From Terramyces sp. JEL0728 (Eukaryota > Chytridiomycota > Chytridiomycetes > Rhizophydiales > Terramycetaceae), in assembly GCA_027603945.1 (NCBI GenBank), contig JADIIU010000082.1, forward strand, positions 1-60,106: a stretch of 60,106 nucleotides of DNA. Direction: 5' to 3'. The notes under the pieces are model-generated. The model searched no databases and was not told the DNA's origin. It saw nothing but the letters and a program-made list of their open reading frames with translations. Made by a program: the position numbers and the translations under genes. Shown here piece by piece: positions 1 to 9,449 of the stretch (positions within the stretch are counted from its first letter, which is position 1; every line of letters starts with the position of its first letter).

Positions 1-1022
1 GTATCTTGGTCTGTCAAGTGTGTGTATTTAGTTCTGCTTCTCATACCAAAGTTTTTAACTTGTAAAACACTTGGCATTGCAGTTCTATCTGCCATGTCTT
101 GGGCAGTAGGGGTAGCTTCATCAGTTTTGGCAAGTGCTTCCCCGACTTTACCATCTCCAACATAAAAAGCACCTTTGTGGTAGTACTTTTGAAGGAACCG
201 ATATTTCGTTTTTTCAACTCCAACTTTGCCGTCCGCTTTGTTTTCTTCCAATACTTGTTCGTCCGTCATTTCTCTTCGTCTTTCAATATCTTCTTCATCC
301 ACCAAGCGCATTTCTCGCTCTTCTCTGTCTCTCTTTATCCTGGACAATTCACGAATCTTCCACGCAAGTATTTCTGCATCTTCGTCTGCTCCATCTGTAT
401 CATCAATAAGCATGCTATCCATTTGCTGTTCCGCTAAGTTAAAAAGTAGATTACCTTCTGCAATTTCCTTTCTCAAGATTTCCACCACTAATTCAGACGA
501 TTCTGCCTTTCTTTCCTCTAGCATTTCCTTTCTTTTCTTTTCTGCTTCTTCTGCTTCTTTTGCTAGCCTTTCTTGTTCCAAAATCGTTTCCCTAGAATCT
601 TTCGGCACAAACACAGGTTTCAATAATACTCTTTTCGGATATGCGTCTTCCTCACTTTCCGATTCGGAGCCACTGGTATATTCTGACGATTCTTCTTGAG
701 GAACAGGAGCTGCATTTGGGACTTTAGCCTTCTTAATTGGCTGGATGACTTTGGGTTTCTCAACTGCTGCCTGGTTCTCTGCTTTCCTTCTTGCAAGTGC
801 TCTTTCCCTTATCCTTTGTCGATTGGCTTCCTCACTTTTTTCGTCCTCCTGTTCACCTTTCTCTGGCTGTACGTTTGGTTTCTGTTGCAACCTTTGTAAT
901 CTGCGATCCACCTTGACTGGCTCCTGAATTTGTTCCTGTTCGCTTTCTGATTCAGAGGAAGAGCTTTCTTCCAGTTTTGCACCATCAGGCGCAACTCCTC
1001 GTCTATATATTTTTGGGGGCAT
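1..1022 (-). CDS. MFAP1-family spliceosomal protein (3' end missing)
   Basis: One uninterrupted frame runs from an ATG at 1020-1022 to the left window edge (about 340 codons, no stop seen), so the C-terminus lies outside. The N-terminal half is acidic and rich in Glu/Lys coiled-coil stretches; the C-terminal part has the MFAP1 signature YHKGAFYVGDGK followed by VKNFG and RTKYTHLTDQD. MFAP1 is a component of the spliceosomal B complex in animals and fungi, acting in the nucleus. It is notable in a genome whose introns are only about 20 nt, although this gene itself has no intron in the visible part. It is followed upstream by a gene on the same strand. Confidence 0.9.
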   Translation of the reverse strand, partial: MPPKIYRRGVAPDGAKLEESSSSESESEQEQIQEPVKVDRRLQRLQQKPNVQPEKGEQEDEKSEEANRQRIRERALARRKAENQAAVEKPKVIQPIKKAKVPNAAPVPQEESSEYTSGSESESEEDAYPKRVLLKPVFVPKDSRETILEQERLAKEAEEAEKKRKEMLEERKAESSELVVEILRKEIAEGNLLFNLAEQQMDSMLIDDTDGADEDAEILAWKIRELSRIKRDREEREMRLVDEEDIERRREMTDEQVLEENKADGKVGVEKTKYRFLQKYYHKGAFYVGDGKVGEALAKTDEATPTAQDMADRTAMPSVLQVKNFGMRSRTKYTHLTDQD

Positions 1023-1113
1023 TAGTGATCGGATAAGAATTTGAAACTTTTTACAGTACAATTTAAAACTTCAAAGCTTCCTTTATACAGAGTAAATATA
1101 TTATTTCAATTAT

Positions 1114-3170
1114 CTAAGCAGCCCTAGCAGCATGGCCAAAACTAATAATATTATCTAAAAGTGTTGAATTTGCGACAAGCACGACCAATCGATCTGAAGC
1201 ACTAGTGTCTCCCCGCAGAGCTGCTCTTTCATACCATTCAATTGCAGTACTGAGGTCTGCAGGACAGCCAATACCATCTTCATGCAGTTTGCCGAGAGCG
1301 TACATGGCGGCAGCAGAGCCCTGCGCTGCAGCCTCGCTATACCAATGGATAGCTTCTTCTGAATTCTCCTCGCAGCCTTTTCCTTCGATATAAAGGTCAG
1401 CCAGTCTGATTTGAGCCCTGGAATGCTTTTGTTCAGCAGCTAGCTGGAAAAGCTTGAATGCCTCATCATAGTTTTGTTCCACACCTAAACCTTCATGGTA
1501 TAGAATCCCCAGGTTTGTTTGAGCCCTAAACATTAGAAATAAGCAACCAATAATTTCCTCGATTAGCACTCTGCTTGTACCAATATGCAGCTTTGGTAAT
1601 GTCTTGTTTGCAGCCTATACCTTCTTCGTACAAATGCCCCAATGTGTTTTGAGCGACGTCACTGTCACCTTTAGCGCATTGCTCAATCCAATAGAATGCT
1701 TTACCTTCGTTCACTTCAGTCCCAATGCCATTACGATAGCAATTAGCTAAATGTTAACGGTAATACGTACCTAATACCAGCTGGGCTGGATTATGTCCTA
1801 GCTTTGCAGATTCTTGGTATAATTCAAACGCCTTTTGCAGATTTAATTCAACGCCAATTCCATTTTGGTAGCCTAGACATTAGCGACCTATTACAGTAAC
1901 CTAGGGAATGCAGCGCAAAGCAATTTCCGGCGGCAGCAGATCTTTTGTACCACTCAATGGCCTTCTTTAGATCTTTTTCAGTGCCAAGTCCATATTGATA
2001 TAGATGACCCAAGTTGTGCTGAGCCCTCGATGTTACATCAAAAATACCTAGAGTGTCCTTGAACTGCAGCTTTATGGTACCAAAATGAGCCTAGAACCTC
2101 ATTTTTCTCAGTTCCAAGTCCGTTCTGGACACAGTACGCAAAATTGCACTGTGCCCACGGATATCCTTGCTCGGCAGATAGTTTGTAATATTTAGCAGCA
2201 AGAACTTCGTTTCTTTCAACGCCTTGTCCTTCTTCATGGATGTATCCCAGCGCATTTTGTGCATAGCAATTGCCATAGCTTGCGGATTTGCGGTACCAGT
2301 AGATTGCCTGGATTAAACTATACTTACTTCTTTCATGTTCTTTTGTACTCCTAGCCCTTGTTCGTAGCAGTAACCTAAATTGTACATTGAGACAGACTCT
2401 CCTTTGTGTGCTGCCAAGGAATAGTAATAAATTGCCTTGTCTTCATCTTTAGCTACTCCCAGGCCTTCTCCGTAGCAGTATCCAACCACTCCAAGTCCTC
2501 GCGGTTCTTGTAAATCTGCAGATCTCTTGTAATAATAAAATGCCAAATCCAAATCTTTTTCAAGTCCAGTTCCATCATGGAAGCATACTCCGTAGGCGTA
2601 ACATGCTGAATCAGTAACCAATTACCAGAAGGAATGTTATATTCAACTGCAGCGGTTTTTAACCATTGAACTGTCTCTGATCCTGCTTCGTTAGCCCTAT
2701 TCTTCCATTCTTCTGCTTCAACCCTGTCAATACAAACCGCTGGTCGTCCATAGTACCTCAAAAACGAGAGTCTAGCGTAAGCCATTGCACTCTTCTTTTC
2801 CGCTGCAATGAGATAGTATTTTTCAGCTTCCTTATAATTGTGTGCAACCCCAAGTCCAAATTCATAGCAAAATCCTAATAATGCCTACCATTAAGAATGC
2901 AATTACACAAGCTGGTCCGTATCCCTCAAATTCCTTTGCTGCCTTTGACAGGTATTCAACCGCTTCTGAATTATTGCCATTAAGCAGCAATTCGTTTCCT
3001 ATTTCAAACCATTCTTGCAGCTTGATCAATTTATCCCCTTCGATTATTGGAACTAAAAGTGGGTCCTCCTTTGATCCCCTTCTAGGGTGTTGTGAAATTG
3101 GTTCAGGAACAGATTCGTCGTTTATGTTACCTTCTATTGCTCCTCTTCGCTTGAAGAAATTGAAAGGCAT
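1114..3170 (-). CDS. Sel1-repeat protein, 8 exons
   Basis: Splicing seven introns (2885-2906, 2606-2625, 2308-2327, 2026-2047, 1873-1900, 1747-1770, 1526-1547; 20-28 nt) gives 632 aa in one frame. From about residue 55 onward it is an array of roughly a dozen Sel1-like repeats of the form A..WY..AA..G...A..NLG..Y..G, for example the motif NLGILYHEGLGV. Sel1 repeats form alpha-solenoid scaffolds for protein complexes; fungal examples include Skt5/Chs4 chitin-synthase regulators and Hrd3, but nothing here (no TM segment, no prenylation CaaX) assigns it to those. Start chosen at the ATG 3168-3170 (MPFNFF); the frame is open upstream to 3245. The exact function is unknown. Confidence 0.88.
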
Positions 3171-3219
3171 AGTTACAATCCAAAAAATTCCTAAACTTTT
3201 CGAGACCTTGCGTAACAGT

Positions 3220-3444
3220 ATGGTTTCACCAACGAAGCCCCCCAATCCGTTTTGGCAATGTGAAACTTTTATGGAAAAGATATGTCAATCAAGATCAAAA
3301 GAACTACAGGCGGTCGCTTGCAAGCGGAAAGCTAAAGTTGAGACTACTGCTGCTGTGAATTTTCTTGCTTGGGTTGTCCCAGATTGTGAATCATATGATG
3401 TGTATAGGGAGATGAAAATATCGTGCCCAACAACAGACATATGA
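3220..3444 (+). CDS. Possible small ORF, 74 aa
   Basis: An ATG-initiated frame of 74 codons lies in the spacer between the Sel1 gene start and the elongin C stop, on the opposite strand. It contains a plausible protein-like stretch with several Cys and Trp residues (for example NFLAWVVPDCESYD). I recognise no family, no intron is needed to read it, and there is no homology evidence, so it may be chance. The remaining spacer 3445-3582 shows nothing recognisable. Confidence 0.22.
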   Translation: MVSPTKPPNPFWQCETFMEKICQSRSKELQAVACKRKAKVETTAAVNFLAWVVPDCESYDVYREMKISCPTTDI

Positions 3445-3582
3445 TTGACAATGCACCTTAGATTAATTGAGCGTTGTTTCATCACAAACTTTATTTGGCT
3501 AGCACCAATTCGGTGGGAAACAACAAGATTCAACACAGATCAAAGTCCGCAAGGATTAATCTAACCGCTAAAATCATCTTTA

Positions 3583-3891
3583 TTAACATTCCAGGAAATC
3601 TGAGGCGTGCAACAGCTCCATGGCAATTTCCGGTTCAATTGGAAATTCTGGTATATCTGACAAGTTATTTGAATTAGCAATCTTATAATACAAATATTTG
3701 CAAACCTTTTCCAAGACAACTCCTTTGATATCTCTGAAATGGATTTCATTCTGTAAACTTTCGGTAAACTGTCCAGGCGACGAAAGCAGATTCTTTATGG
3801 TTCCTGATGCGAGTGCACACTTTCTATCGATGATAAATTCAAACATGTCTGACGAAATGAGCTTGACTGTCAAGAACTCTTCGGTGCTCAT
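3583..3891 (-). CDS. ELC1: Elongin C (ELC1)
   Basis: This is a complete intronless 102-aa ORF. It matches elongin C throughout: [19 protein letters not shown], then [13 protein letters not shown], then the C-terminal [20 protein letters not shown] and FLEC. The length is normal for the family (about 100-112 aa), with a Skp1/BTB-POZ fold. Elongin C is the adaptor in cullin-2/5-type (or fungal Cul3/Ela1) ubiquitin ligases and binds BC-box proteins; it also associates with transcription elongation factors. The start is the first ATG. It lies upstream of nothing related; neighbours are housekeeping genes on the same strand. Confidence 0.95.
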   Translation of the reverse strand: MSTEEFLTVKLISSDMFEFIIDRKCALASGTIKNLLSSPGQFTESLQNEIHFRDIKGVVLEKVCKYLYYKIANSNNLSDIPEFPIEPEIAMELLHASDFLEC

Positions 3892-3961
3892 CTGATTTTC
3901 AAATGTCGAAAATTTTTTTACGTGAATTGATTTAAAACTCTTGGTTTATTAATTGAAAAAT

Positions 3962-4341
3962 TTAGTTGTTGGTTGCTTCCTTCAAATAGGCAATGACATC
4001 TACAATCAATATTCGAATTACCAGCACGGTCTTGTGGCTTTTTGAATCCAGCAAAGACCATCTTGGTTCCAGGAACATATTTCTTTGGGTTTTCGAGGTA
4101 GATAAACATTTCCTTTTCGTCCCATTTGACAGACTTTCCAGTCATGGCAGCAGAGTATGAATATCCGTCAGCAGTACCAGATTGTCTTTTAAATAATCCG
4201 TTAAGGTTTGGTCCAACTTTGTGTGGAGCTCCTGCTTCTACGACGTGGCATTGAGCACAGCGGGTTTTGAATAATTTAGCACCATTTGCAACGTTACCTA
4301 CAATATGAATGCAAATTTTTACCAGCTGGAATATCACCCAT
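3962..4341 (-). CDS. CYC1: Cytochrome c
   Basis: Two introns (4298-4322, 25 nt; 4000-4021, 22 nt) give a complete cytochrome c. The haem-binding CxxCH is CAQCH, and the typical [14 protein letters not shown] and the Met-ligand region [11 protein letters not shown] are all present. The tail reads [15 protein letters not shown], the expected C-terminal helix. The N-terminus MGDIPAG is split from NVANGAKLF by the first intron. It carries electrons from complex III to complex IV in the mitochondrial intermembrane space. Its presence, with a BCS1-like protein elsewhere in the window, implies a respiratory chain. Without splicing the ORF appears to have an odd N-terminus and a frameshifted tail; both disappear once introns are removed. 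Confidence 0.96.
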
Positions 4342-4613
4342 TTTTAAAAAAGATAGAATTTTTTAGATTCGTCATCTAATTAAGAAGGTGCAGGGTTAGG
4401 GCTGGAAAATATTGCAAAAACAAATAATAGCAAATTCACCCCCAAGTGTACGCCCGGTCCTGGATCCGTTCATTCGGATTACTCGTAAAGTGCACTGCCC
4501 GCTTCGTCTTCCATGTCCATCCTAGCTTCTAATACCAGATTCCATCCAGACTCACCCCCACCTGACTTTCACGCGGAGATGACTTTGAATTACTGTTTTA
4601 AAAAAATATCTCC

Positions 4614-5031
4614 ATGATGCGGTGAATTTTAACATTGTCTATCACCATATCGCTTTGCTCTCGTAGTGAATATTTGTCCAGGAATATAACTCCTTTGCTT
4701 TATGTGCCAGTAAACACAACAGACCTGCTATACAAGCATATATTTCATGGTATATGGAAATATTTGCAAATATGTAGGAATTCAAAAGTGGTTAAATGTA
4801 CCTTGGAACTGTTCCGTTCCTTCCGACGAATTCCGAGTTTATCAACCCGACATAACTGCTGGTAACGTCGTACAAGCACGACTATGTTTTATTCCATTTA
4901 AACTGCGAATTTCCAATCTTGGCATGTCCAGATATTTAACAATGTCTTTGTGTAGAACGGGATCTCAAGGATCCTGGTGGATAACGATAAGGGAGACAGA
5001 GTTTATTAACCATCAAAGGCAGATTCGCTAA
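4614..5031 (+). CDS. Unresolved candidate gene in 4342-5005 spacer
   Basis: The 660-bp stretch between cytochrome c and the ADCK1-like gene holds no recognised gene. The best plus-strand model starts at ATG 4614, removes 4622-4666 (45 nt) and 4750-4777 (28 nt, GT...TAG), and then reads through to 5029-5031, overlapping the end of the convergent ADCK1-like gene by 26 bp. Fragments such as LYVPVNTTDLLYKHIFHGIQ and WWITIRETEF look protein-like, but I recognise no family and the exon borders are uncertain. On the minus strand a short candidate ending at 4396 (with a 23-nt GT-AG intron) is an alternative. Treat the model as a placeholder. Confidence 0.25.
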
Positions 5032-6682
5032 TAGTCATTCCTGGGAACATTGTTTCGAGATTTTTTCGCATGTTACTGTCCATGATGTCTTCAAATCCGC
5101 TGCCTTTGCCTTTGAAAAGGTTGCCTAAATATTGTAGCACTTGGGTAATTCTAAATGACAACGAAATCATTGCAAGTGTTGTTTGGAAAAGCAGTTTACT
5201 GAATCCTGCACGGATATTGTAAAGTATTCCACCAGCCTGCATTTTGTATGTATTACCACTTGATTGCCAATGCAAACCTGCATTTTCAGCTGCAGAGTTG
5301 GCCATTATGTTGATTCTATTGACCGGAGAACCAAGAAGTTTGTTGTTGGCTCTGACACAACTACGATTAAATTGGTTTACTTTAGGTTCCTACCAACGAA
5401 TATCAATTCTTTTGGCAGCGTCTGGGTATTCTTCAAGAATTTAGAAAGACGATTTTTTGAATTCTTTTGAGCTTCAAAAATATCGGTAATTGTGATTTTC
5501 GTTGAATGGATCGGCTTTCCAGCTTTCCAAGGCCGTGCTAGAGTAGCAGTTGCGATCACATTTAAATCTCCAATTCCCCAACTTTTGGCGATTCTTGAGG
5601 AGGTCTCAATGTCTAAACTAAACAACGATTTCCAAAATGAAGCATATTCCGTAACGAATTTTGGGCTGCACCGAACATACAAACCGTGATCTAGCAATAC
5701 TACCTGAGGCTTCCCATTGAGCTTTCTAACCAAAATATTTCCTGGATGAGGATCACAGTGGACAAACCCGACTCTGAATATTTGCTACAATTAAAGAAAC
5801 AGTACGTCTGCAAATACTTTGACAATTGTATCCATTACAAAGGCTGGAGATATTTGGTTTTTGACAAGCTCTTCCTTTTTGGCTAATGAATAGCCATCAA
5901 TCCACTCTGCAGTCATGACCCTCTTGCTTGAATAATCATGATATACTTTTGGCACATGAACCTTGTTCTTTAGATCGGTTTGGTTGATATGGTGCAGACA
6001 TATTTCAGAGTTTTTTGCCTCATTAATAAAATCCGTTTCCTACATTAAGAAAACCTACTTGGCGCAAATGGAATTCTATATAATCCGCAGACCAATATAA
6101 TGGCAGCTCAAATAGCTTTTCCAGCGCAAAAATAACTACTCTGTAGCACATCATGTCCCAATATATTTGCTTTTGGATTTCAGGTTTCTGAACCTTGACA
6201 GCAACAACTGTGCCGTCCTTCAGAGTTGCTTTATGTACTTGCGCAATGGATGCACTTGCGATTGCCTTGTAATCGAACTCTTCAAATATATCTTGCGGCA
6301 AAGTTCCAAATTCCTCCAAAAATATCTGTTCGACAACTTGCTTTTCAACACAGGGAGCATTATCGAATAGCGTTTTGAATATATTGTATTGTGGTGGTAG
6401 AACTGGAACCGATGCTATTTGTTGCCCAAATTTTATGTACAATCCGCCATTATCTTTACACAAGTTTAAAATCAAATTGGCTACTCTAGTATGCAGTCTG
6501 TTGATATCTGAATGTTCATTGAAATTCAGCTTGAAATCGATTGAAATCATAGCACCTGTAATTAGTGTCTTGACATTTCGCTGGATCGTAGAATAGTAAA
6601 AGTGCTTGTCAAATGCCCATCCTGCTACTCCTACACTGCCAATCAGAGCCAATCGTCTGGCTATTTTCAAATATCTAGTCAT
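5006..6682 (-). CDS. ADCK1/Mcp2-like ABC1 (UbiB) family kinase
   Basis: Three introns (6040-6058, 19 nt; 5785-5805, 21 nt; 5361-5380, 20 nt) give a complete protein of about 540 aa. The UbiB features are present: the KxGQ-type motif YIKFGQQIASVPVLPP, the A-rich loop ASASIAQVHKA followed by VAVKVQKP with the conserved Lys, HCDPHPGN (catalytic loop) and LLDHG in place of DFG. The N-terminal hydrophobic segment LALIGSVGVAGWAF fits a mitochondrial membrane-anchored protein. Family members (yeast Mcp2/Cqd2, human ADCK1) act at the inner membrane in lipid and coenzyme Q homeostasis. The C-terminal SPVNRINIMAN region resembles ADCK1. ADCK1 versus ADCK5 cannot be settled without alignment. Confidence 0.92.
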
Positions 6683-6802
6683 CGAAAAAAGTTAAATTTT
6701 TTCCTCCCGCCAATTAGAATCATTTATCTGCGATACTAACTTAATGGGCAGAATTTCGGACCCATAATAGGCGAAATTAACATTGGCTAAAGTTCCTTTA
6801 TT

Positions 6803-9185
6803 TTAAGCAGATTTTTTGTTATCTTCTTTCAAAGTGACAGTACGGTTTATCACCAAGTGATTCTTTTTAGAATCCTTGTCAACGCAGAAATAACCAACAC
6901 GAACAGCTTGGAATTTGAATCCCACCGGTTTATCAACAATTGAAGATTCAATCTTTGCGTGCTTGATAATTTCCAATGAGTTTGGATTGATATCGCTTAG
7001 CCAGCCATTAGGAACTTCTTCCTTCGATTGTGGGTTTGCATGGAGAAAGAGTTTGTCATACAGTCTGGTTTCAATGTCCACAGAGCTAGCGTCGCTCAAC
7101 CACTGAATATAAGTTTTTGGTTTAATTTGGCCAATTGTCTCGTAGAAAGCAGTAACTTCCACGATTTTTCCATTCTTGTCCTTTTTAACACCAGTGCATG
7201 TAATTGGATATGGGACACTAAGCAACCCAACTGATTTTCCAGGTGAGAGGCGGTAAAAGTTGGGATCCTCGTTTTCCTTAAAATCGCTGGCATCAATGTA
7301 AATGGTTCTTGTAAATTTGAGCGTACGATCTTTGTCTGAATTTGATACTTTAGCATTAATCACGCAGTCCAAAGAGAACGATGGATCCAAATTAGTGATG
7401 GTAAGTTTCAATGGTTCAGGCAACAAGAACAGACGAGGAGCAATATCATTCAGGTGATTGCGGACATAGTTTTCCAGTCTATCAACAGGGATAACAGTGT
7501 TTGCTGTTGTAACACCTAGTTCGCGAACAAAGGCATTGACAGCTTCTGGGGTGAAGCCCCTTCTTCTGATAGATGCGATGGTATACAATCTAGGATCATC
7601 CCAGCCGTCCACATGTCCATCAGTTACCAGTGCATTCAGTTTTCTTTTGGATAAAACTGTGTTGGTCAAACTTAATCGGCCATATTCCCATTGAACTGGC
7701 TTGTATAATTCAAGAGCGTCAACGAGCCAGTAGTATGATTCTCTTGAAAGCTGGAATTCAGTGGTGCACATTGAGTGGGTAATATCTTCAAACGAGTCGC
7801 AAAGACAGTGAGTATAGTCATAGGTTGGATAGATGCACCATTGCTTTGCAGTGCGGTGGTGAGGAGTGTACAAAACTCTATAGGCTACCAAATCCCAGAA
7901 TTGCGGGTTTGGGTTTTGCATATCCATCTTCATTCTAAGAATGGCCACTCCTTCAGGGTACTTTCCGTTCTTCATCTTTTCAAATTCGTCCAATGATTCC
8001 TTGATTGGCCGATTTCTGTGAACACAATCTGATCTAGGGCCTTTTTGTTCGCCTCCTCTGTGTTCCTTCATCTGTTCAGGGGTGCACACGCAGACATATG
8101 CCTTATCCTTCTTGATCAATTGAACAGCCAATTCGTATAGTTTTTGGAAATGATCTGAAGAATAAGTGATTTTGTATGGCTCAAAACCTAACCACTTGAC
8201 AGTGTCCAAAATAGCATCAAAATATTCTCCTTCCTCTGCTTCTGGATTTGTATCATCGTATCTAAGATACGTAATTCCATCATGTGCTTTTGCATATCCA
8301 AAATTGATATTGATTGCTTTGGAGTGTCCAATGTGCAAATAGCCATTCGGTTCTGGTGGAAACCGAGTCACAACTTTGCCGCCAGTTCTTTTCAAGTGTT
8401 CCTTCATTAATTTTGCATTGATTTGTGGGTTTTCACCAGGTTTATGAAGCCTTGCTAACTCTCCTTCGAAAACGTATTTCAAACTCTTTGCGATATCTTC
8501 AACTTTGTTGTTGGTTTCCACAGAGGCAGCAGGATCTGCAGCTTTAGCGGCCTTTTCCTTCTTTTTCTAATATTATATGCAAGTACCAGTGCCTTCAAAT
8601 CATCGCGTTCATCTTTTGGACCTAAATAAGACAGCAATTGTGCGTCTAACTCTTCTTTGACAAACATTGGGTTTGCCCATTTCAACTCATTTCTTAGCGC
8701 ACCCAATAAAACACCCAGCATCTGATATCTCTTGGCATCCAAATCCGCCTTCTTTTTGGCAAATAAACCCTTCACTGCTTTTGCAATTTCTTCCTTTGTA
8801 ACAACAACACCTGATGATTATTTTCAAGTTACCGACACCACACGCGACATCAAATTCCTTATCAGTGATCTTGGAAGCTTTATCGCAAAATTTGATTGCA
8901 GCTGGAAATCAACTGGAAACTACCTGAAACTTGTTCCCCGCTAGCCAATCGATCACCTGCGATCGCCTTTGCAATATATGGTAAGTGCGGAATTGTGTTC
9001 TTTGTACAGGTAGACGCCAAAGTGTAAAGTAAAGCTCCTTTGGATTTTTCTACCCCGTTGTTTGCGTTTGCATGCCCAATCACTGTTTCCAAATTTGGAG
9101 CCAACTTTTTGTTTGCTGCAGTTTCTTTTGCTTTTTGTTCCGTCAGACCAATGCCAATAAACAGCTGTTCTAGATTGTCACTCAT
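6803..9185 (-). CDS. GLN4: Glutaminyl-tRNA synthetase (cytosolic)
   Basis: Three introns (8902-8923, 8811-8832, 8567-8586; 20-22 nt) yield 772 aa. The N-terminal appended domain (LFIGIGLTEQKAKETAANKK, then KFCDKASKITDKEFDVACGVG) is the eukaryotic GlnRS N-terminal domain. The class I signature PPEPNGYLHIGHSKA (HIGH motif) and the KMSKS-equivalent VLSKRKL are intact, followed by the beta-barrel anticodon-binding domains. It charges tRNA-Gln with glutamine in the cytosol. The start is the ATG at 9183-9185 (MSDNLEQLF), in line with the family; an in-frame upstream ATG at 9200 is less likely. A 264-bp spacer with divergent transcription separates it from the VPS3-like gene. Confidence 0.96.
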
Positions 9186-9449
9186 TTGTAATTTTTTCAA
9201 AGTGGGAACGGAGAATTTTTAAGCGAAACCTGACTCACTAGATATTGAACAATCGCTGTGGTTGTGCATCTGTTCAAGGTATTAGAGTTGCTTTTTCGAT
9301 GAGCAGCTGTCCGCAATACACTGTATTTCTGGCGAATAAAAATAATAATGAGCACCTTAAATTTAAAAACAAGAATCGTAATTCTCTAAGCTCGAAAATA
9401 TTTGTAATTTGTTCTCTTTCTTTTTTCAGTTCAAAAAACCTAATCCAGA

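Noticed and set aside
2842..3444. 200-codon plus-strand ORF opposite the Sel1 gene
   Set aside because: Most of it is antisense to the conserved first two Sel1 exons and begins with a non-ATG codon; only the part beyond 3220 lies in a free spacer and is kept as a low-confidence small ORF.
4390..4403. Telomere-like AGGGTTAGGG in the cytochrome c upstream spacer
   Set aside because: Fewer than two full repeats, in the middle of a gene-dense region; expected by chance.
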